Of a stretch of 64,000 bases of DNA, positions 22,477 through 34,145 are shown piece after piece. A program made the translations under genes and the position numbers. The notes under the pieces were generated by a model. The model ran no database searches. It saw only the letters and a program-made list of their open reading frames with translations, and had not been told where the DNA came from. Every line of letters starts with the position of its first letter. The stretch's first letter is position 1. Origin of the DNA: Nicotiana tabacum (taxonomy: Eukaryota; Streptophyta; Magnoliopsida; Solanales; Solanaceae); NCBI RefSeq assembly GCF_000715075.1, contig NC_134101.1:26342822-26406821 (forward strand). The letters are read 5' to 3'.

Positions 22477-22555
22477 AAAAAAATCGTTCATCCTTGAACG
22501 AGCATAGAGACATACCTGAAGTGGTGAAAAGATGAGGATAACGGCTACACATATC

Positions 22556-24890
22556 CTACTCGGACTCCCAAGTTGCCTCCTCGACCGGCTGTCCCCTCCA
22601 ATGAACCTTCACGGAAGCAATGTTCTTTGTTCTTAGCTTTTTGACCTGCCTGTCTAAAATAGCCACTGGCTCCTCAACATAGGATAGATCCTTATCCAAT
22701 TGAACTGAGCTGAAATCCAACACATGGGACGGATCACCGTGATACTTTCGGAGCATAGAAACATGGAATACCAGATGAACTCCTGCTAGACCGAGAGGCA
22801 AGGAAAGCTCATAAGCAACCTCCCCAACTCGACGCAACACCTCAAATGGACCAATAAACCTTGGGCTCAGCTTGCCCTTCTTTCCAAACCTCATAACCCC
22901 CTTTATAGGCGAAACCCGGAGCAAGACTCGCTCTCCAACCATGAATGCCACATCGCGAACCTTCCGGTCCGCATAACTCTTCTGTCTGGACTGGGCTGTG
23001 CGAAGTCTATCCTGAATCACCTTCACCTTTTCCAAGGCATCCTGAACCAAGTCCGTACCCAATAATCTGGCCTCACCGGGTTCGAACCAACCCATTGGGG
23101 ACCGACACCACCTACCGTATAGAGCCTCATACGGTGCCATCTGAATGTTGGACTTATAACTGTTATTGTAAGCAAATTCTGCAAGTGGCAATAACTGGTC
23201 CCAAGCACCCCCAAAATCTATCACACACGCACGGAGCATATCCTCTAATATCTGAATAGTGCGCTCGGATTGCCCGTCCGTCTAAGGGTGAAATGTTGTG
23301 CTCAACTCAACCCTAGTACCCAACTCATGCTGTACAGCTCTCCAGAACTGTGATGTAAACTGCGTACCCCGGTCAGAGATAATAGATACCGGTACGCCAT
23401 GAAGCTTGACGATATCACGGATGTCGATTCGAGCTAGCTGCTCGAAAGAATAGGTAGTCATCACAGGAATGAAATGAGATAACTTGGTCAACCTATCCAC
23501 AATCACCCAAACTGCATCAAACCTCTGCTGAGTCCGTGGGAGTCCAAAAATGAAATCCATAGTGATCCGCTCCCATTTCCACTCCTGAATCTCTAACTTT
23601 TGAAGCAATCCACCTTGTCGCTGATGCTCATATTTTACCTGCTGGCAATTCAGACATCGAGCCACATACTCTATTATGTTCTTCTTCATTCTCCTCTACC
23701 AGTAATGTTGTTTCAAGTCCTGATACATCTTTGCGGCACCCGGACGAATAGAGTACCGCGAACTGTGAGCCTCTTAAAGAATCAACTCACACAAACCATC
23801 TACATTGGGCACACATAACTTGCCATGCATCCTTAATGCACCATCATCTCCAATAGTAACCTCTTTAGCATCACCGTGCTGGAACGTGTCCTTAAGGTCA
23901 AGCAGATGGGGGTCATCATACTGATGCTCCCTAATGCGATCATAAAGAGAAGACCGAGAGAAAACACAAGCCAATACTCGATTTGGCTCAGAAATATCCA
24001 ATCTCACAAACTGGCTGGCTAAGGCCTGAACATCCAACGCCAATGGCCTCTATGCTGCTGGTAGATTTGCTAAACTCCCCAAACTCTCTGCCCGGTGACT
24101 TAAAGCATCGGCCACCACATTGACCTTCCTAGGGTGGTACAAAATAGTGATATCATAATCCTTAAGTAGCTCCAACCACCTCCGCTGACGTAAGTTAAGA
24201 TCTTTTTCCTTAAACAGATGCTGCAAACTCCGATGATCAGTGTAAATCTCACAAGGAACACCATACAAATAATGCTGCCATATCTTCAAGGCATGAACAA
24301 TAGCTGCTAACTCAAGGTTGTGGATAAGATAATTCTTTTTGTGCACCTTCAGTTGTCTGGACGCGTAGGCAATTACCCTACCGTCCTACATCAACACCGC
24401 GCCGAGACCAATACGCGATGCATCATAATATACAGTATAAGACCCCAAACCTGTAGGTAGTACCAATATTGGGGCTGTAGTCAAAGCTGTCTTGAGCTTC
24501 TGAAAGCTCTCCTCACATTCCTCTGTCCACCTGAACGGAGAACCCTTCTGGGTCAGCCTGGTCATAGGTGCTGCAATAGATGAGAATCCCTCTACAAAGC
24601 GATGGTAATACCCCGCCAAACCAAGAAAACTCTGTATCTCTGTAGCTAAGGACGGTCTGGGCCAACTCTGCACTGCTTCGATCTTCTTCGGATCCAACTG
24701 GATCCCCTCACTCGATACTATATGAGCCAAGAATTCCATTGAGTGTAGCTAAAACTCACACTTTGAAAATTTTGCATATAACTTCTTTTCTCTCAAGGTC
24801 TGAAGTGCAGTCCTCAAGGGCTGCTCATGATCCTGCCGACTCCGGGAGTATACTAGAATGTCGTCAATAAACACAATGACTTCTACCTCC
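22556..24890 (-). pseudogene. Element C: pol (RT C-terminal half, RNase H, integrase, chromodomain)
   Basis: One frame (with stops) runs from 24890 down to 22556. It begins inside the RT palm just before FIDDI (Asp codons at 24860-24865), so the N-terminal half of RT and the protease are gone. Next come RNase H ([19 protein letters not shown]), the integrase zinc region ending CLNCQQ, the catalytic triad (TMDF, IISDRGTQFTS and the Glu helix near 23240), a GPFEVL segment near 22850 and a complete-looking chromodomain-like end (YVEEPVAIL...EATWESE). In-frame stops near 24750, 24384, 24048, 23772, 23699 and 23282 are mostly explained by Gln or Trp codons turned to TAG. The last 227 codons are open and resemble A and B closely. 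Confidence 0.9.
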
Positions 24891-26254
24891 CTCCACCTCG
24901 AGCTGGTTGAGCAGGTGGAGTGGCAACTGGTGCTGTAATCATAGCCTGAGGACCTGGTGGAGCATGCTGTGGCTGAAAAGTCTGTGAAGGTGCACCCCTC
25001 CTAATCCTGGGGAAATCCCTCACCATGTGGCGAGTGTCACCACACTCAAAACAAGCTCTGGAAGGGAGTGGCTGTTGTGATTGGCTCGGGCCAAGTCTGC
25101 TGGACTGGCCACTAGGAACACCCCGTGCAAGAGGCACACTAGATACTGGCGGTGCATAATAAGGCTCCTGGGGTCTAGAAGGAGCTAGAACACCACCGGA
25201 GGCTGGAAGAGCTAAATGAACGGGGCGGCTCACATAACCCCTACCATGGCGAGCTGCTGGGGCACGAACTCCAGAATAATAACCAGCCTCTCGAGACCTA
25301 TTGGCCTCCCATTCCTCTCTATCCCGGGCAAACATGCCCTTGAATCTCCTGGCAATACCCACAACCTGCTGATAAGAAATATCCATCTCCAATTCCTAGG
25401 CTATACTACTCCGGACGCTGGGATGGAGACCCTCAATAAACTGTCGAACCCTCTCTCGAACTGTGGCAACTAAAGCCGGTGCATGTCGGGCCAAATCACT
25501 AAAATGGACTGCATACTCTAACACAGTCATAGCACCCTAGCGGAGCTGCTCAAACTCCGTGCGCCATGAGTCCCTGAGGGTCTGAGGGACATTCTCTCTC
25601 AAAAATATGTCCGAGAACTGAGTCCACATAAGTGAAGCTGCCTCAGCCGGACTACCCAACTCATAAGCATGCCACCACTGATAGGCTGCTCCTCTAAGCT
25701 GGAATGTGGTAAAAGAAACCCCGCTAGTCTCTGCTACGCCCATAGTACGGAGAATACGATGACGTTCCTCCAGAAAACCCTAAGCATCATCAGTAGCCAA
25801 TCCGCTGAAAATAGACGAGTGGTACTTCTTATACCTATCAAGTCTGAGCTGCCCTATCCTCGGGCTGAGCTGGAGCTACCGGCTGCATTGGTACAATCTC
25901 TGGAACCTGGTCGACCTGAACCCGCTGCTCTGGAGTACCGGCGACAGGAGTCTGTGCTCCTCCCCCGGCCTGAGATGTGGCAGGAGCAAGTGGAATCAAT
26001 CCATCCTGAGCTAAGGTGCTGAACATGCTCAGAAACTAGGCTACTGTCTCCTGGAGGGCTGGTAAAGCAACAGGTATCTCAGGTGTCTGCCCTCCAGCTT
26101 GAGCTACTGGGGGCTCCTCTGTAGCAGCTCGTGCGGGTGCTCTGGCTGCACCACGTGGACGTCCTCAGCCTCTACCCCGGCCCCGAACTTTCGCGGCTCT
26201 AGCAGTGGGAGTGGGTGCCTGTTCATCAGATCCGCTTATACGTGTCCTCACCAT
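24883..26254 (-). pseudogene. Element C: gag
   Basis: The start is ATG at 26254 (MVRTR, as in B and G). An Arg/Gly-rich N-terminus is followed by a Pro/Gln linker and a retrotransposon gag domain (LRGAAYQWWHAYE... near 25690). A CCHC zinc-knuckle region lies near 25045. In that knuckle the last Cys is Phe (CFECGDTRHMVRDF), which should stop zinc binding. TGA near 26168 and TAG near 26027 fit CGA and CAG decay. A one-base frameshift lies near 25848, and another stop near 25536. The frame ends at 24883, where a deletion joins gag to the RT palm. Confidence 0.85.
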
Positions 26255-26441
26255 CTGTGAGAGAATAGAATACAGAAATTTAGTATCTCTGAAGTCAACA
26301 ATTTTCGCACGACAAGGATTCAAAGTAGTGAAATTTTCCTAATATTTCCATAGCCTCCCTAAGATAAGTACAGACGTCTCTGTACCGATCCGCGAGACTC
26401 CAATAAACCGGTTTGTGACTCACGACATCTACGAACCTAGA

Positions 26442-26453
26442 GCTCTGATACCA
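26442..26453 (-). other. Primer-binding site of C (initiator-Met tRNA)
   Basis: GCTCTGATACCA on the plus strand, a perfect match on the sense strand, 3 bp from the 5' LTR. Confidence 0.9.
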
Positions 26454-27028
26454 ACTTGTCACGACCTAATTTTCCCTCCGTGTGACATCGTGACGACACC
26501 TAGTCTCTACAACTAGGTAAGCCTAACATTTTGTGGAATAATGAAATAAAAATATGAATTTAACCAATTATTGAAAACTACACAACAAATCCCAAAACCC
26601 GAAACATCGTGAATCACAAACTACAGAAAGAAAAAATCTAGTGTCTCTATACATCAGAGTCTAACAAGGAAAAATACGGAAGATAATGGACATGGGAAAG
26701 AGTAGAAGGGGACTCCGAGGTCTCCGGACGCGGAAAATATACCTTGAAGTCTCCAAAGCTATCCTGGCTCACTGATAGTGCGGCTGATAAGGTACACCTG
26801 GATCTACACATGAAAAACATGTGCAGAGAGTAACATGAGTACACCACAATTGGTACCCAGTAAGTGCCAAGCCTAACCACGATCGAGTAGTGACGAGGTC
26901 AGGTCAAGGCCCTACTGGTAAATATGTAATAAAACAATATAGAGTGTAATACCTCAATAAAATAAAAGCTGAAATTTAACAACAATGAAATCATAGAAGG
27001 TAATAGCTTAGTACACAGAAACACAACA

Positions 27029-27267
27029 GGGGATCTCCCGAGTTACCGTCCCATAGTCCCAAACTTAAATGTGCAAGGGATCTCCCGGAATACCGTTCTG
27101 TAGTCCCAAAATAAATGTGCAGGGGGATCTCCCGGAATACCGTTCCGTAGTCCCAAAATAAATGTGCAGGGGGATCTCCCGGAATACCGTTCCGTAGTCC
27201 CAAAGTAAATATGCAAGACAGGGGGATCTCCCGGAATACCGTTCCGTAGTCCCAAAGTAAATATGCA
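27029..27267 (-). repeat. Minisatellite in C 5' LTR
   Basis: Five copies of the GGGGATCTCCCGGAATACC unit, one more than in the 3' LTR. The copy number has changed since the two LTRs were made. Confidence 0.85.
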
Positions 27268-27527
27268 GCGCGAATGATAGAAATACAACTACATCACTAA
27301 GTACTAGTCAGGGAAGAAGCAGGAAATTCATTAAGCATGCTGCACATAATTCACATAAACAATTAAGACACGTAAACATGTTGTATTAGACTAAACATGA
27401 TAGCTACACATATTGGAATAACTCAATTAAGAATGAAAATAAATTAATACTCATTAAAGTTTTATAACTCAAAATAACAGGAAAACATGTTGCTGCTCGG
27501 TAAGAAAATCGGTTTTCCACAACTAGC

Positions 27528-27543
27528 CCGTGTACGTACACGG
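27528..27543. other. Collapsed stem-loop: 16-bp perfect palindrome
   Basis: CCGTGTACGTACACGG is what remains of the 32-bp stem-loop at 21185-21216 after an exact 16-bp loss between two ACGT copies. Confidence 0.8.
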
Positions 27544-28867
27544 CGCTCACACAGCACAATAGTTCCAAATCTTAAGGGGATTTCCACCACACAAAGTTAG
27601 GCAAGACACTTACCGCAAGTAAGGCTCAATCAATCCGTAAGAATGCCCTTTCCACGAATATCCGGCTCTGAATGGCCCAAATCTAGCCAAAAGTAATTAT
27701 ATATCATAATTACAACAATAATAGACTCATCTAATTAACGAAATCAACATATTAACGAAAATTCCGAAATTAACTCAAAATTCGCCCGTGGGGCCCATAT
27801 CTCGGAATCGGGTAAAAGTCATAAAATACAAAAGCCCGTTCACTCACGAGTCTAACCATACCAAAATTACTAAAATCCGACACCAAATGGTCCTCCAAAT
27901 CCACAAATCAAACTTCCAAATCCCAAGCATCCAAAATGTGCGGCAAAATGTGCGCATCTGCGCAAATCACTTACCCCCTCTACCTTCGCACCTGCGATGA
28001 AAGGGCCGCATCTGCATGTGCGCGCCTGCAGAATTCCCTTCCACTTCTGCGGACCTTGCAACTGCGAAAACCCCTAACGCATCTGGGGGCATCGCAGATG
28101 CTGAAATCACCTCGCACCTGCGACTCCTGGCACTCCTCCATTTTCCCGCTTCTGCGCCAATTTGCTCGCACCCGCGGGCAGCCTTGCACAGGTGCGATTA
28201 CAGCAGAACCAGCAAAAACACCAGATTTTTTCTAAGTCCAATTTCATTCCGTTAAGCATCCGAAACAGACCTGAGGTCCCCGGAACCTCAACCAAACCTA
28301 CCAACCAATCCTATAACACCATACGAACTTAGTCGAGGCTTCAAACCACATCGAACAACACCAAAAATCATGAATTAAGCACGAATTCAAGCCTAAGAAC
28401 TTAGAATTATCCAAATTCTAAAAACGACGCCGAACCACGTCAAATCTAGTCTGAATTACCTCAAATTTACACACAGGTCACAAATGACACTACAAACCTA
28501 TAGCAACTTTCGGAAATCCATTCCGAGCTCGATATAAAATTTCCACTATCGGCCAAAATCGTCGAAAATCTAACTTTCGCCAATTCAAGCCTAAATCTAC
28601 TACAGACCTCCAAAACACATTCCGGACATGCTCCTAAGCTAAAAATCACTCAACGGAGCTAACGGAGTCGACGGAAATCCATTGCGGATCCGCCTTCACA
28701 CAGTTCCGACTACGATCCAAATTCTAAGACTTAAGCTCTTATTTAGGGACTAAGTATCCCAAAACACTCTGAAACTCAAAACCAATCATCTAGGCAAGTC
28801 ACAATAGCAGAAATAGATATGGGGAAAGCTAAAGCTTGAGAGAAAAATGCTGAAGCTTTCTGCTTCT

Positions 28868-29112
28868 GGTACGATCGCACCTGCGCTTGGATAGTCGCAA
28901 GTGCGACCATCGTAGATGTGATTTTGGCTCACAGAAGCGGAAAGGGGAGGGCAGGCAAGTGACCGCAGATGCGGAATATTTGCGCACCTCCGAACGCGCA
29001 AGTGTGCGACAAAGCGCGCAGATGCGAGACTGGGCATGTCGAGTGAAACTCGCACCTGCGAGGAATTTCCGCAAGTGCGAAGCCGCAGGTGCGTTTACTC
29101 CCTTCGCAGGTG
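28868..29112 (+). repeat. Palindromic-word array in D LTR (CGCACCTGCG type)
   Basis: About fifteen words such as CGCACCTGCG, CGCAAGTGCG and CGCAGATGCG. D is otherwise B-like, yet B has CGCGATCGCG words here. Confidence 0.75.
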
Positions 29113-29233
29113 CGAAAAACCTGCTTGGACAGAACCTTAAAAATGGACGAGGCTCAGTTCATTTTAGTCCATTTTTCTCCATTTTCGGGCAATTTCAAAG
29201 CTTTTGAGAGGGGATTTCAACTAGCAATTGGAA

Positions 29234-29240
29234 GGTAAGT
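29234..29240 (+). other. Conserved GGTAAGT, site 1 (D LTR)
   Basis: A donor-like heptamer following the word array. Confidence 0.45.
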
Positions 29241-29635
29241 TAATTCTACACATCTTGAGTTAAATAAATAGATTATGGGTAGATTATAACTAGTAAATCT
29301 TAGAAATCAAGGGTTTAGATGAAAAACCTAAATTTGTATAAAAATAAAATTTTAACCACGAAAACGGTTATGGAATTGCATAAAAATTATATATTTGAGT
29401 TTTTGAGATTATGGATACGTTTTCCTACAAAAATATTCGGAATCCGAGCATGTGGGCCTGGGGTGAATTTTAGGAAATTTACCATTTTGGATAGGGTAAT
29501 TTATTTAATAGATGAATTTCGAATTATTGAACATGTATTAATTATTTTATATAACTTTTGGATAGTTTCGGATTTTTCGGCACCGAATTGAGGTTTTTAC
29601 ACGACATTTGATCGGAAAAGTGGACTTTGAGACAA

Positions 29636-29642
29636 GGTAAGT
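29636..29642 (+). other. Conserved GGTAAGT, site 2 (D LTR)
   Basis: A donor-like heptamer about 90 bp before the decayed GAGATGACGA loop. Confidence 0.45.
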
Positions 29643-29998
29643 CTCTTGTCTAATCTTGTGAGGGGGGATTTACCCCATAGGTGATTAAATTAATAATTAT
29701 TGCTAATTGTAGGGGCTACATATGCATGAGATGACGAAAGTCGGTACACAACTACTATTTATGCTAAAGTCCGTGTAGTTTAGGACTTAAATTATGAATT
29801 AAGTGTGTAAATTGTATTCTTTATTTAATTAAATTATTTGAAATATATTGTGAATTGTTAGGGAAAGATAGTAAAAGATGGAAATCTCATATACTTAATT
29901 TTTTGTTTAAATTAATTAATTGTTAAAAGAAATTGTTCATCCTCTCGAATTAATCTTATAATAAATATACTCTCCTTCCGGGGGTACATAAGAAAATG

Positions 29999-30125
29999 TC
30001 CTCCTTTCTTATGGAGCGGGCCGAACGCCTCGGCAGTATAGATGCATCTATAGATTGTGCCACACGTCCCTCGGCAGTGTACATGACACTCTGGATCGGG
30101 CCGTACGACCTCGGCAGAAATCGTG
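29999..30125 (+). repeat. Imperfect repeats in D LTR
   Basis: Three diverged copies of a unit with CGGGCCGNACGNCCTCGGCAG. They occupy the minisatellite position seen in other LTRs. Confidence 0.65.
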
Positions 30126-30844
30126 CCTAATAATAATAATTACACGATACCTTGATATTTTAATTGTTGTTTGTGAATTTAATTAATAAATTGGAAATTG
30201 TTGCTTTGAAGAAATTTAATTATTTCTACTAGTTAAATAAAATTATTGTTAACTCTATGAATCATGTTGATTTAGTTACTTCTATTTTTATTTCAATTAT
30301 TATTATTGACCCTTAGTGAGTGTCAAAGTCGACCATCTCGTCTCTACCTCTTCGAGATTAGGCTTGATACTTACTGGGTACACGTTGTTTACGTACTCAT
30401 GCTACACTTGCTGCACTTTTTGTGCATGACCTGACACAAGTGCTATTGTTGGACTTATCGGCGCCCACCCGCGTTATCCAGAGGCTTAGTGGTGAGCTAC
30501 TTTCTGAGACGTTCTGCAGCAACTAGTGCCTCTTCATGAAATTTCCATTCTGTCTATTTCATTTCAGACAGTTTTTATAATTTTTGTATAATCTACTAGA
30601 TACGCATACACTTGTGACACCAGGTCTCGGCACACACTCTAGTAGAATGTTTGAATTTAAATTCTATTTTTGGTTATTTTAATTAACTAAATCTTTTCAT
30701 ATTGTATAAATTTCTACAATTAAGAAGAGTTTAATTACTCGGCTAATATTAAAATAATTGAATATGTGTTTAAATTACTAGTTAGCTTGCCTAGCTGTAG
30801 TGTTGGGCACCATCACGACCTATAGGTAAAATTGGGACGTGATA

Positions 30845-31139
30845 GATATGTGGTTGTTGAATTATGTTGAAATTGGTTCCCGTGTGCGGTCTTGTTCTGA
30901 ACAGGTTGAATAATTTGGATGGTCACAGTTACAGGGGATACTCTGCCAAAAATTTTAAGAATTTAGAGAGTTAGCCAAATTTTAGGTCCTTAAGGAAGTC
31001 GAAATTTTAGAAGAATATCTAAGACCCATATGAAGTCAGGAATGATTAAGAATGATGGTTAAGGTGAAATAAGGATAAGGATGTTCATAATAATGACTTA
31101 CAAAATATTTGAGGACGAATGTTCTTAAGTAGGGGAGAA
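30845..31139 (+). mobile_element. Element X internal region, right piece, with polypurine tract
   Basis: It resumes the X interior after D. Its last part (GAGGACGAATGTTC, then AAGTAGGGGAGAA at 31127-31139) is the standard 3' end of these elements: a polypurine tract touching the LTR start TGTAACACCCC at 31140. No coding seen. Confidence 0.75.
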
Positions 31140-31578
31140 TGTAACACCCCGGAAAATTGCGAAGAGTTTTAAGACCATTAAGAAAATTGGCGGGTGCTAA
31201 TTATATTAATTTAGGTATGAACGAGACTGATAATCTGAATGATATCAATTGATCATGATAATATATGTATGAGGTGCATTAAGAATGGTTTATGGTCTAA
31301 GAAGAGCTCTAAGGATAAGTCAAGTTGAAAATTATATGATGGGATAAAGTTTCAGTGAGTTCGCACAAGACCTAATTTCAAAAGATCATAACTCTCAAGA
31401 TAGGAAGAGTTTATGGTTTATAACCTATCACAAGAAAGGACTATGTATCTAGTTTCTAATGCTTCAAACAGTTCTTCAATTGGAGATTGCTACAAAACGT
31501 TATGAACTTTTTACTAAAGGGTAACAGAACAGCTATGCCAGTCTTGCGTAGCCTACGCACCATAGCAGTGTAGCCTAC
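31140..31578 (+). mobile_element. Element X, 3' LTR, left part
   Basis: It starts TGTAACACCCCGG right after the polypurine tract. It reaches the TGCGTAGCCTACGCA word region and is broken there by Y. The last five bases CCTAC (31574-31578) are the left copy of Y's target duplication. Confidence 0.85.
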
Positions 31579-32273
31579 TGTAACGACCCGGCCGGTCATT
31601 TTGAGAATTTAAGTCCCGTTCGGCAGTATAAGTCCCTGAGCAACTTCATATTATGTGTATTTACTTGCGTGCGTGGTTGATTTCAGTTACCGGATGATTC
31701 TGAGTGATTTGGGACATTTAGTACCTAAAGCGGAAGCTTTAGTCTTAGGATTTTGACCGTAGTCGGAACTGTGTGAAGACGACTCCGGAATGGAGTTTCA
31801 TTCATTCTGTTAGCTCCGTTGGGTGATTTTGGACGTAGGAGCGTGCCCGGACTATGAATTTGAGGTCCGTAGCTTATTTAGGCTTGAAATGGTGAAAGTC
31901 AAATTTTTGAAGATTTGGACCGGTAGTGGAAATTTTGATACCGTGGTCGGATTCTGATTCTAGAAGTTGGAGTAGGTCTATAATGTCAATTATGACTTGT
32001 GTGCAAAATGTGGGATCATTCGTACGTGGTTTGATAGGTTTCAGCATCGGTAGTAGGAATTTGAAGTTTCAAGTTCTTTAAGTTTAAATAGGAGAGTGAT
32101 TCATGATTTTAGCATTAGTTGACGTGATTTGTGGGCTCGACTAAGTTCGTATAGTGTTTTAGGATTGCTTGGTATGTTTGGTTGAGGTTCCGGGGGCCTC
32201 GGGTGAGTTGGGGTGCTTAACGGATCAAAAGTTAGATTTGTGTTGCTGCTGAAGTCTTCAGGCATCTGGTATT

Positions 32274-32600
32274 TTTCGCACTTGCGGTGGAGAGACCGCG
32301 GGTGCTGGATCACACGTTCGGAGAGGCAAGCGCAGAAGCAGAAAAGTGGAGGAGTGTCAGGGGGTCGCAGGTGCAAGGTGAATTCTGCATCTGCGATGCC
32401 CGCGGATGCATTAGGGTGATCGCATGAGCAGTGAAAGACGCGAGAGCGGACAGTGCTCCACAGGCGCGCACATGTAGTGCGGCCTTTGTTGTCGCAGATG
32501 CAGTCCTAGACCCTTTAGTGATTTTTCGCACCTGCGATAGTATTTCCGCAGGTGCGGTAACGTAGGTGCGAAGGCAGATCCGCAGATGCAGAATAACTAG
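32274..32600 (+). repeat. Palindromic-word array in Y LTR (CGCAGNTGCG type)
   Basis: About 325 bp with words such as CGCACCTGCG, CGCAGGTGCGG and CGCAGATGC in both orientations. Confidence 0.8.
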
Positions 32601-33106
32601 GCAGAAAAGAGAAATTCGAGGGTTCGTTTCCCATTTCGATTTTGGGACATTGAGAGCTCGGAATTTGGCAATTTTTCGAGGGATTTTTAGAGGAAGCTTT
32701 GAGGTAATGATTCCTAACTCGTTTTTGGTTGTATTCCATTAATCTATAGTTGCTTTCTCCATTTACATTCTGATTTCGGGGTATGAAAATGGGGGAAAGG
32801 TTCTTCAACTGAATTTATGAGTTTTGATTGGGATTTAAACATCGCATTCGAATAATTTTGGTACGAGTGAACTCGTGAGTGAATGAGTCTTCGTATCTTG
32901 TGACTTTTACCCGATTTCGATACGTGGGCCCGTGTCGACTTTTTAGGATGGATTTCGGAATTTTTATTAAAATATTAATTTCATTAATTAGATTAGCCTA
33001 TTATAGTTGCATTTATGATATGTAATTATTTTGGCTAGATTTGGGCCATTCGTAGTCGGATATTCATGGGAAAGGCATTGTGACCGATTGATTGAGCTTG
33101 GTTCGA

Positions 33107-33113
33107 GGTAAGT
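33107..33113 (+). other. Conserved GGTAAGT, site 2 (Y LTR)
   Basis: A donor-like heptamer 62 bp before the stem-loop. Confidence 0.5.
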
Positions 33114-33174
33114 ATCTTGCCTAACCTTGTGTGGGAGATTTCCTCTTAGGATTTGAGTCTTCTATGTTGATTGT

Positions 33175-33212
33175 AGTCCATGTACGTGAGGTGACGAGTG
33201 CGTGCTCGGACT
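33175..33212 (+). other. GGTGACG stem-loop in Y LTR
   Basis: The arms AGTCCATGTACG and CGTGCTCGGACT pair at ten of twelve positions (one wobble) around TGAGGTGACGAGTG. Confidence 0.6.
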
Positions 33213-33944
33213 TATTTGTGGAAAGTTGGCCTTTTAGGGTTCTTAAGCCCTTATATTCTCCAAGTATGAAGTTGTTCTTGATATGATTAAGTTCTTATTT
33301 TCTAGTTTCACCTCTACATGTTTTAATTAGAATTAATTGCTTTCAAGATTCACTCTTATTGCCTATTTGACTCTTATTTGACTTAACTGAAGATTTTACC
33401 TCCTCTATTGTCATGCTATATGTTCATAACTGCTTATCTTTATTTGACATTATCATTATCTCATCCTATAATTTGTTCAGTCTTAATTGAGGTTATGCTT
33501 ATCTTTCCGCTGCTTATCCTTAATTGAATTGTTGAATATCCTTCAAAATTCCTCAACCTTAAAAGAAGTTTTAGATATCTTATATCTTAGTCAACTTGTT
33601 TTATTTTGAATTATTTGACTCGTGTTAGAATCCATGTTGTTGAAATGTATATTGTGGGATCATTGCTACATATTAGTTTTCCCTTGTTGAGCTGTTCTCT
33701 TTCGCCTAGCATTCTTTACTGTGGTTATTCCTTGTGAATTGGTTCTACAGTTTCTTTGTGATTTGAAGTTCTTGAGTGGATTTACTTGTCGTACTTTGTA
33801 TTATTATCATTGTTGCTATTGTACTTGTTGTGGTGATGTATGATTTACTTGTCGTACTTTATATTGTTGTCATTGTTGATGTGGTACTTGTTGTGGGGTT
33901 GCACGAGGTTTCTGTCGTGCTATTGTTAATATTGATATTTGCAC

Positions 33945-34145
33945 ATGCGGCGTGACAAGGCGGGATATGTATATATAAATGTGGGTTGCGCATGTGGCGA
34001 GATATATATCTGTGTGTGTGTGGGGGGGGGGGGTTGCGCATGTGGCGAGACAAGGTGGGAACATTGTTATGCACGTGTGGTGAGACAAGGCGGGCACTTA
34101 CTTTATTACTGCACACGTGACGAGACAAGGTGGGATGTGTCAGGG
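33945..34145 (+). repeat. Minisatellite and G13 run in Y LTR
   Basis: Five diverged units of the type GCGCATGTGGCGAGACAAGG. A TG run and an uninterrupted G13 run (34020-34033 region) lie in the middle. Confidence 0.8.

Larger units (their letters stand above)
26457..28829 (-). mobile_element. Element C, 5' LTR (outer end missing)
   Basis: It aligns with the 3' copy from its inner edge (26457) to 28829, then changes abruptly to D sequence. About 50 bp of the LTR's outer end, including TGTAACGACC, is lost, so no target duplication can be read. It retains about 330 bp (28280-28610) absent from the 3' copy and has lost about 250 bp near 27930. The minisatellite is at 27029-27267, the word array at 27935-28200, and the collapsed stem-loop at 27528-27543. 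Confidence 0.85.
28830..30844 (+). mobile_element. Element D, solo LTR, right part
   Basis: It continues the B-like LTR broken at 20139, with about 70 bp lost at the junction judged against B. It ends GACGTGATA, a decayed form of GTGACA. D totals about 2.64 kb, close to the 2.65 kb of B. It carries its own word array (28868-29112), GGTAAGT sites (29234-29240 and 29636-29642), a weak form of the GGTGACG loop near 29737 and a decayed CTGCAC hairpin (30411-30426, where CAG became CAT). No interior or second LTR is present, so it is a solo LTR. Confidence 0.75.

Noticed and set aside
22945..23259. 104-codon plus-strand ORF
   Set aside because: It is a shadow of the antisense integrase frame of element C.
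26442..26453. Sequence like the 3' end of a tRNA gene
   Set aside because: Only the terminal 12 bases match. It is the primer-binding site next to an LTR, with no cloverleaf or A/B boxes.
27029..27267. Regularly repeated units resembling a CRISPR array
   Set aside because: The units are direct LTR minisatellites without unique spacers, in a plant genome with no cas genes.
29319..29591. 90-codon ORF in D
   Set aside because: It lies in the AT-rich part of an LTR, has no motif, and is not kept in B.
34020..34034. G run as a G-quadruplex
   Set aside because: A single G run without three further G tracts nearby does not support a defined quadruplex.
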